The notes under the pieces were generated by a model. It was given only the letters and a program-made list of their open reading frames with translations. It did no database searches and had not been told where the DNA came from. Made by a program: the position numbers and the translations under genes. A stretch of DNA of 64,000 nt from positions 1-64,000 of the forward strand of contig JAVHLY010000001.1 in NCBI GenBank assembly GCA_031081585.1, read 5' to 3'. Source of the DNA: Armatimonadota bacterium (GTDB taxonomy: Bacteria; Sysuimicrobiota; Sysuimicrobiia; Sysuimicrobiales; Humicultoraceae). Positions 59,701 to 64,000 of the stretch are shown piece by piece (the first letter of the stretch is position 1; each line of letters starts with the position of its first letter).

Positions 59701-59942
59701 GTCCGCTGGGCGTGGCCGTGCTGGGCGGCATGTTCACCTCCACCGCCCTCACCCTGGTGGTGATCCCGACGGTCTACACGCTGCTGGACGACCTGCTGGC
59801 ACGGGCGCGTGAGGTGCGCCTGCGGGGAGTCCGCGTGCGCCAGCCGCTCCCGGTCACCGGCGGGGCGGGGGCCGCAGGCGAGGCCCGTGGCCGCCAGGCA
59901 GACCACCCCGGCGGCCCCACCCCCCCGGGCGCGCACGCCTGA
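56748..59942 (+). CDS. RND-family efflux transporter (AcrB/HAE1-like)
   Basis: Proton-driven efflux pump of 1064 residues in the normal twofold layout: 12 helices and two large external loops. [38 protein letters not shown] is the conserved opening. In helix 4 the proton-relay pair is D398-N399 ([13 protein letters not shown]), where AcrB has two Asp. Helix 10 carries [20 protein letters not shown]. Overall similarity favours a hydrophobic-compound exporter (HAE1) rather than a heavy-metal one. No TolC-type outer-membrane gene follows, which would fit a single-membrane cell or an unlinked partner. Confidence 0.95.
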   Translation: [1064 protein letters not shown]

Positions 59943-60154
59943 GCGCAGGCCCTGGTGGCCGGGGTCCTCCCGGTCAGGGCACGGTGCGGCCCGTGGCCAG
60001 GTTCCCCCGCCGGGTGCGGTCGCGAAACCTTCCCAACCCCCGAGCCACTGACGGCGTGTCGGTGCACGGCGGCGGGGTAATGGTTCAAGCAGACGGCCAG
60101 CGAGCGGGGTGTGCCGGGGCCGGAGCCGGCCGCTCCGGCCCTCGCCGCGGGGCG

Positions 60155-60386
60155 CCGCAGGAGGGCAGCACGGCGACGCTGGAGGTCCGCGGGCGCACGG
60201 TCGGCGTCGCCGGGGTCAAGGGGTTCTGCGGCGGTTTCGCCCCGCACGCGGTCCAGCCGTTCGGGGAGCAGCAGCTCGAGGCCTTCATCGCCGAGGCGGT
60301 GCACGAAGCCAAGAAGCTGGCGGCCGCACGCGCGCCCGCGCACCGGCGTGCCGCCTACAACGTGGCCATGCCGGTCATCCGCGCCC
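60155..60386 (+). pseudogene. Internal fragment of a metallophosphoesterase gene
   Basis: Frame encoding GSTATLEVRGRTVGVAGVKGF, then CGGFAPHAVQPFGEQQLEAFIAEAVHEAKKLAA. This matches the middle of a metallophosphoesterase subfamily (strand pattern LEV-x-G-x-x-VGIAG-x-KGFGGGF). The metal-binding motifs before and after this part are missing, and the frame runs on into the antisense of adenine deaminase. The rest of the 454-base gap from 59943 shows no other coding signal. Confidence 0.65.
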
Positions 60387-60396
60387 CTAACCCTCG

Positions 60397-62229
60397 TCAC
60401 GCTTTGAGGTCGTCCACCACCAGGTCGACGAAGCGGGGCGCCACTCCGACCGGCAGCTCCACCAGCCCGGTGGCGCGGTTGGTCAGGCGCAGCTCGGGGA
60501 TGACGATCAGCGGCAGGAGGCTGAGCGTCATCTCGATCCCGGACGCCGGGCAGCCGGCCGCCCGCAGGGCCGCCTCCAGGGCTTCGACCTGTTCGGCCAC
60601 CATCTCCACGGGCTCCAGCGACATCAACCCGCCCAGCGGCAGGGGGACGGCGGCCCGCACCGCACCGCCCGCCACCACCACCATGCCTCCGCCCATGGCG
60701 ATGAGCGCGTTGCCGGCCGCCACCATGTCGTCGTCGTCCGTCCCGACGAGGAGGAGGTTGTGGCTGTCGTGGGCCACGGTGGAGCCGAAGGCCACGTGCG
60801 GCCCGAAGCCGAGTCCCGTGACGAACCCCGCCCCCCGCCGCGGCGCGTCGCCGCCGTGGCGGTAGAAGAGGACAGCCTTGGCCAGGTCGCGCGCGGGATC
60901 GGCGGCCAGCGCGCCGTCGCGTACGGCCAGCACGGCCGTCTCCTGCACCGTGCGGGCGCTGCCGGGGACGACGCGGATCACCCGCACGGTCGCCCGCGCG
61001 CCGCGATGGGGCAGGCGCACGTCCTGGCTCCCGAGCGGCGCCAGGTGCACCGAGCGCAGCGCCCAGGCCGGGTAGGGGTACGGGGGGATGTCGACGACGA
61101 GCCGGCCGTCCTCCGCCACCAGCACCCCGTCCGCGTAGACCTGGTCGACGGCCACGGCGGCGAGGTCCCGCAGCACCAGGATGTCGGCGGCCCGGCCGGG
61201 GGAGAGGGTGCCGATCCACCGGCTGCGCTCCAGGAGCTGCGCGGCATTGAGGGTGGCCATCTGGATGGCCACCAGCGGCGGGACCCCGTGGGCGACGGCC
61301 GCACGCACGGCGCGGTCCATGTGCCCCTCGCGCACCAGCGTGGCCGGGGTGACGTCGTCGGTGACGATGGTGAAGAAGCGCGTGTCCAGCCCGGGGCGCT
61401 CGGTCACCGCGCGCACCAGGCGCGGCAGGTCGAGCCAGGCGGTGCCGTAGCGCTGCTGCGCGTAGCAGCCCAGGCGGGCCCGCGCCAGCGCGTCCTCCGG
61501 GGTGGTGCCCTCGTGGCAGGCGACGAGCCCTGCCGCCACGAAGGCCTGCAGCCCCGGGTGGAGGGCCGGGCTGGCGTAGTGCCCGGTGGGGACCACCCCG
61601 GCGCGCAGCGAGGCGGCGGTGATGGCGTGCACCTGCGGGTCGCCGTAGATCACCCCGGGGAAGTTCATCTGCTCCCCCTGCAGCTGCGCCCACCCGCGCC
61701 GGTACGCCTCGGCCACCTCCTCCGGCCCCAGCGTCGCCCCCGCGTCCTCCATCCCCGGGATGGAGGGGACGCACACCGGCATGGCCAGGAGGACCTTGAG
61801 GGGGAGCCCTGCCGCGGCGGCGTGGAAGAGCTCCACCGCCCGCAGGCCGAAGACGTTGGCCAGCTCGTGGTTATCGCAGGCGATGGTGGTCGTGCCGTGC
61901 GGCAGGACCGCCCGGGCGAAGCTGCGCACGTCCACCATGCTGCTCTCCACGTGCAGGTGGGTGTCGATGAAGCCCGGCGCGAGGTAGCGGCCGGCGACGT
62001 CCACGACGGTGGTGTGCGGGCCGATGGGGAGGTGGCCGGCGTCGCCGACCAGCGCGATGAACCCCTCCCGCACGGCCACGTCGACCCCCTCCAGCACCTC
62101 GGCCGTGTTCACGTTCACCAGCCGGCCGCCGCGCAGCAGCAGGTCGGGCGGCTCGCGCCCCATGGCGGTGGCGGCGAGCGCCTGCGTCACCTGGTCGAGC
62201 GTGCGCCGGCGGTGCCCGGCAACGGTCAT
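60397..62229 (-). CDS. ade: Adenine deaminase
   Basis: Converts adenine to hypoxanthine and ammonia; 610 residues, the usual size. The amidohydrolase barrel has metal ligands HLH at 91-93 (FIDTHLHVESSM), CDNHELANVFG, and FFTIVTDDVTP with the catalytic Asp pair. The C-terminal domain (GFVTGLGFGPHVAFGSTVAHDSHNLLLVGTDDDDMVAAGNAL) is characteristic of Ade. GGGAGG lies about nine bases before the ATG. Together with the nucleoside hydrolase at 6 kb it provides a route from adenosine to hypoxanthine. The upstream leader has nested inverted repeats. Confidence 0.96.
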   Translation of the reverse strand: MTVAGHRRRTLDQVTQALAATAMGREPPDLLLRGGRLVNVNTAEVLEGVDVAVREGFIALVGDAGHLPIGPHTTVVDVAGRYLAPGFIDTHLHVESSMVDVRSFARAVLPHGTTTIACDNHELANVFGLRAVELFHAAAAGLPLKVLLAMPVCVPSIPGMEDAGATLGPEEVAEAYRRGWAQLQGEQMNFPGVIYGDPQVHAITAASLRAGVVPTGHYASPALHPGLQAFVAAGLVACHEGTTPEDALARARLGCYAQQRYGTAWLDLPRLVRAVTERPGLDTRFFTIVTDDVTPATLVREGHMDRAVRAAVAHGVPPLVAIQMATLNAAQLLERSRWIGTLSPGRAADILVLRDLAAVAVDQVYADGVLVAEDGRLVVDIPPYPYPAWALRSVHLAPLGSQDVRLPHRGARATVRVIRVVPGSARTVQETAVLAVRDGALAADPARDLAKAVLFYRHGGDAPRRGAGFVTGLGFGPHVAFGSTVAHDSHNLLLVGTDDDDMVAAGNALIAMGGGMVVVAGGAVRAAVPLPLGGLMSLEPVEMVAEQVEALEAALRAAGCPASGIEMTLSLLPLIVIPELRLTNRATGLVELPVGVAPRFVDLVVDDLKA

Positions 62230-62322
62230 GGACGGCCTCCCGGGTGAGGGTTGCCGCTGTATTGGACGTCGGGCCGGGCGGCCCCTACAGGCCGGCTGCG
62301 GCGGCGGACTCCGGGCAGACCC

Positions 62323-62389
62323 CCTCCGGCGGGGAGCGCTCCTCGCTGTGCGCGGGTCGGGCGGGAACCCGACCCGCGCCCGCCGGAGG
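62323..62389 (-). other. Nested inverted repeats, candidate structured leader of ade
   Basis: Outer arms CCTCCGGCG (62323-62331) and CGCCGGAGG (62381-62389) enclose a perfect 12-bp hairpin (62350-62361 with 62368-62379, six-base loop) and a GGAGCGCTCC palindrome (62333-62342). Read as RNA on the ade strand this makes a closing stem with two inner hairpins, starting about 95 bases upstream of ade. It does not show the conserved bases of the purine riboswitch. Confidence 0.55.
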
Positions 62390-62506
62390 ACGAGGCCGGT
62401 GAAGGGATTGGTGGAGTCTCGGGAGCGATAGACGACCTGTACACTTCCAGGGTGGGTTCTGCCCGATGGCGGGTCCGGCTAGGGGCCGGGACGGCGGCGC
62501 CGGGGG

Positions 62507-63160
62507 ATGTCGGCGTCGGGAAGGAGGCAGGCGGAGACGCGCGCGCTGCTCGCGGCGGTGACGGATGCCGGCTACCTGCTGCAGGTGCGCTTTCCGGGGC
62601 TGGGCGTGGCCGGCGCCCTGTGGAGCCGACTCCGCTACGGCCGCCTCTCGGCCGGGTACGCGCGCGCGGTCGCCCGCGACCCGGCCTACCTGGCGCCGCT
62701 CGAGGTCCTGCTGAGCGTGCTTGGCCCTGTGGAAGGGATGATCGTCGAGAGCGGGGCCGGCACGGGGACCGCCACGGCGCGGTTGCTGGAGGCGAACCCC
62801 GACGCTCCGGTCGTGGCCGTGGACCGGTCGGCGGCGATGCTGTCCCTCATGGAGAAGAGGTCCGGGCGGGTCGTCGGGGTGGTGGGCGACGCCTTCCGCC
62901 TGCCGGTCGCCCGGGATGTGGCGGCGCTGGCCATCAGCCACAACGCCCCCTGCTCGCTGGTGGAACTGGCCCGGGTTACACGCCGCGGCGGCCACGTCGC
63001 CCTGGTCCTCTCGGCGGCCGGGCGGTTGCCGGCCTGCTTCTGCACGTGGGCGCTACGCGCCCGGCCGGCCGACCTGGTGCCGGTCCGCACGGTGTCGGCC
63101 GGCCGAGGCCGGGGGTGGCTCTTCCGGAAATCCGAGGAGAGCGCCGCCGGCCTCAGGTGA
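62507..63160 (+). CDS. SAM-dependent methyltransferase-like protein
   Basis: 217 residues of a class I Rossmann fold. The SAM-binding motif VESGAGTGTATARLLEANPDAPVVAVDRSAAML lies at about 80-112, with an acidic end of strand 2 (VDRS). VVGDAFRLPVARDVAALAISHNA follows as motifs II and III, then ELARVTRRGGHVALVL. The N-terminal part (YGRLSAGYARAVARDPAYLAPLEVLLSVLG) is of unknown role. The substrate is unknown. The last eight bases overlap the convergent VOC gene. The ATG has only a weak ribosome site, so the start is uncertain. Confidence 0.8.
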   Translation: MSASGRRQAETRALLAAVTDAGYLLQVRFPGLGVAGALWSRLRYGRLSAGYARAVARDPAYLAPLEVLLSVLGPVEGMIVESGAGTGTATARLLEANPDAPVVAVDRSAAMLSLMEKRSGRVVGVVGDAFRLPVARDVAALAISHNAPCSLVELARVTRRGGHVALVLSAAGRLPACFCTWALRARPADLVPVRTVSAGRGRGWLFRKSEESAAGLR

Positions 63161-64000
63161 AGCGCACGACCTCTTCGGGGTCGAGGAGCTGCAGCGGGCG
63201 CGGGCTGAGGGGCGCGGGCGCGACGAGGTCGACTTCCACCTCGTCCGGGCCGCGCAGCCGCAGGCCCACCTCGCTGCCGGCGTCGTACGCTCCCAGGACC
63301 CGCTCCGGTGCGGCCGCGAGCACCCGCTGCGCCAGCGCCTGCAGGGCTTCCCGGCGCGGGAGCGCGACGGCCCACGCCACCAGCCGCACACTGTCCGGCG
63401 GCGGCGGCGGGACCCCCACCCCTGCCCACGTGTTGAGGCCGATGTGGTGGTGGTAGCCGCCCGCGGCCAGGAAGAGGGCCCGCGGGCCGTACCAGGCGAC
63501 CTCCTCGAAGCCCAGCAGGTCCCGGTAGAACGCGGCCGCGGCGGCGATGTCCGCGGTGCGCAGGTGGATGTGCCCGATGCGGGCGGCGGGGTGGGCGCCG
63601 GTCCAGGGCGCGTCGGGAGGGGCCTGCGCCAGCAGGTCGACCAGGTCCAGCGGCAGCGTGTCGATCTGCAGCTGCCCGTCCCGGCGCGGCCAGCGGTCGC
63701 GCGGCCGGTCGGCGTACACCTCGATGCCGTGGCCGTCGGGGTCGGCCAGGTAGATCGCCTCGCTCACCAGGTGGTCGGAGGCGCCTTCCAGGGGGACCTC
63801 AAGCCTCAGCAGGCGGCGCAGCAGGCGCGCCAGCGTGGCCCGGTCCGGGTGGAGGAAGGCAACGTGGTAGAGCCCGCTCGTCCGCGCCGGCTGGGGTCGC
63901 GCGCCCGGCTGCTCGGTGAGGACCAGGGCGGCCGGCGGCTCCCCGCTGGCCGAGAGGCCCACCGTGCGCCCGCCCCCGGCCCCTGCCGCGGCGTGGATCG
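63153..64000 (-). CDS. VOC-family ring-cleavage dioxygenase-like protein (N-terminus outside window)
   Basis: Two vicinal-oxygen-chelate domains. In the first, GLYHVAFLHPDRATLARLLRRLL and EAIYLADPDGHGIEVYADRPRDRW give a metal-binding His and Glu. The second reads IGHIHLRTADIAAAAAFYRDLLGFEEVAWYGPRALFLAAGGYHHHIGLNTWAGVG. This arrangement matches the CatE-like catechol 2,3-dioxygenase group of Bacillota. The frame is open to base 64000 (GGGRTVGLSASGEPPAALVL), so the true start lies beyond the window. A GTG at 63962 is internal to the first domain and not the start. Substrate uncertain; glyoxalase-like or thiol-transfer roles are possible. Confidence 0.85.
   Translation of the reverse strand, partial: IHAAAGAGGGRTVGLSASGEPPAALVLTEQPGARPQPARTSGLYHVAFLHPDRATLARLLRRLLRLEVPLEGASDHLVSEAIYLADPDGHGIEVYADRPRDRWPRRDGQLQIDTLPLDLVDLLAQAPPDAPWTGAHPAARIGHIHLRTADIAAAAAFYRDLLGFEEVAWYGPRALFLAAGGYHHHIGLNTWAGVGVPPPPPDSVRLVAWAVALPRREALQALAQRVLAAAPERVLGAYDAGSEVGLRLRGPDEVEVDLVAPAPLSPRPLQLLDPEEVVRFT

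Noticed and set aside
62230-62400. Purine riboswitch upstream of adenine deaminase
   Set aside because: The expected conserved loop and junction bases are not visible; only nested inverted repeats are supported.

Overview
This is a GC-rich (roughly 70% or more) bacterial chromosome segment that is densely packed with genes, many joined by ATGA or shorter overlaps. The block rpsF-ssb-rpsR-DUF2232-rplI-Lon-like protease-dnaB has the gene order seen near the origin in Bacillota. LexA boxes of the Gram-positive type (CGAAC-N4-GTTCG) and strong purine-rich ribosome sites agree with that. My best guess is an uncultured, possibly thermophilic, deep-branching high-GC Bacillota-like lineage (Limnochordia, Thermaerobacter or Sysuimicrobiia-like). 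The assignment is inferred and not firm.

Layout. 1-6.7 kb: a nucleoside/nucleobase catabolism cluster (MFS permease, two PfkB sugar kinases, a dihydroorotase-like amidohydrolase, a broken deaminase-like amidohydrolase and a nucleoside hydrolase). 6.8-14.4 kb: the ribosomal/replication block, with an 11-bp-phased array of DnaA-box-like nonamers and a LexA box in front of dnaB, whose P-loop is split by a 366-residue intein. 14.4-24.3 kb: a glycoside-hydrolase-like secreted protein, an M32 carboxypeptidase, a 1279-residue PAS/GAF/SpoIIE phosphatase with a STAS partner, a HisD-like dehydrogenase and a radical SAM gene behind a consensus LexA box. 24.4-32.9 kb: citrate synthase, then a two-component pair followed by a compact redox operon (two cupredoxins, a Tat-dependent 4x[4Fe-4S] protein, an NrfD-type membrane protein and an anchored Ig-like protein) with no recognisable catalytic subunit. 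32.8-38.5 kb: a hydrolase, a phosphoesterase, a group-3 sigma factor next to a sensorless LytS-type kinase and a LytTR regulator, an atypical SDR, a second hydrolase and tRNA-Glu. 38.5-43.3 kb: a complete sugar-type ABC importer. 43.3-47.5 kb: a NamZ-type muramidase, a coiled-coil protein, a GT-C glycosyltransferase, a family-5 uracil-DNA glycosylase and tRNA-Val. 47.8-51.3 kb: a peptide-type ABC importer without ATPases. 51.6-54.1 kb: an M29 aminopeptidase, a small hypothetical, a decayed cyclase gene and tRNA-Thr. 54.2-59.9 kb: TetR, membrane fusion protein and RND pump behind an 18-bp palindrome. 60.1-64 kb: a phosphoesterase remnant, adenine deaminase behind a structured leader, a methyltransferase and a partial VOC dioxygenase-like gene.

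How it fits together. Nucleoside hydrolase, the two kinases, the two amidohydrolases and adenine deaminase point to scavenging of nucleosides and bases, next to several peptide- and sugar-uptake systems. The genes suggest a heterotroph living on dissolved organic matter. Replication genes and a putative repair enzyme appear to be tied together by LexA. Three gene remnants (4.5, 53.3 and 60.2 kb) show that gene decay is under way. Five promoters in the window look like extended -10 (TGN-TANNNT) promoters without a clear -35. No insertion sequence, prophage, CRISPR array or rRNA gene was seen.
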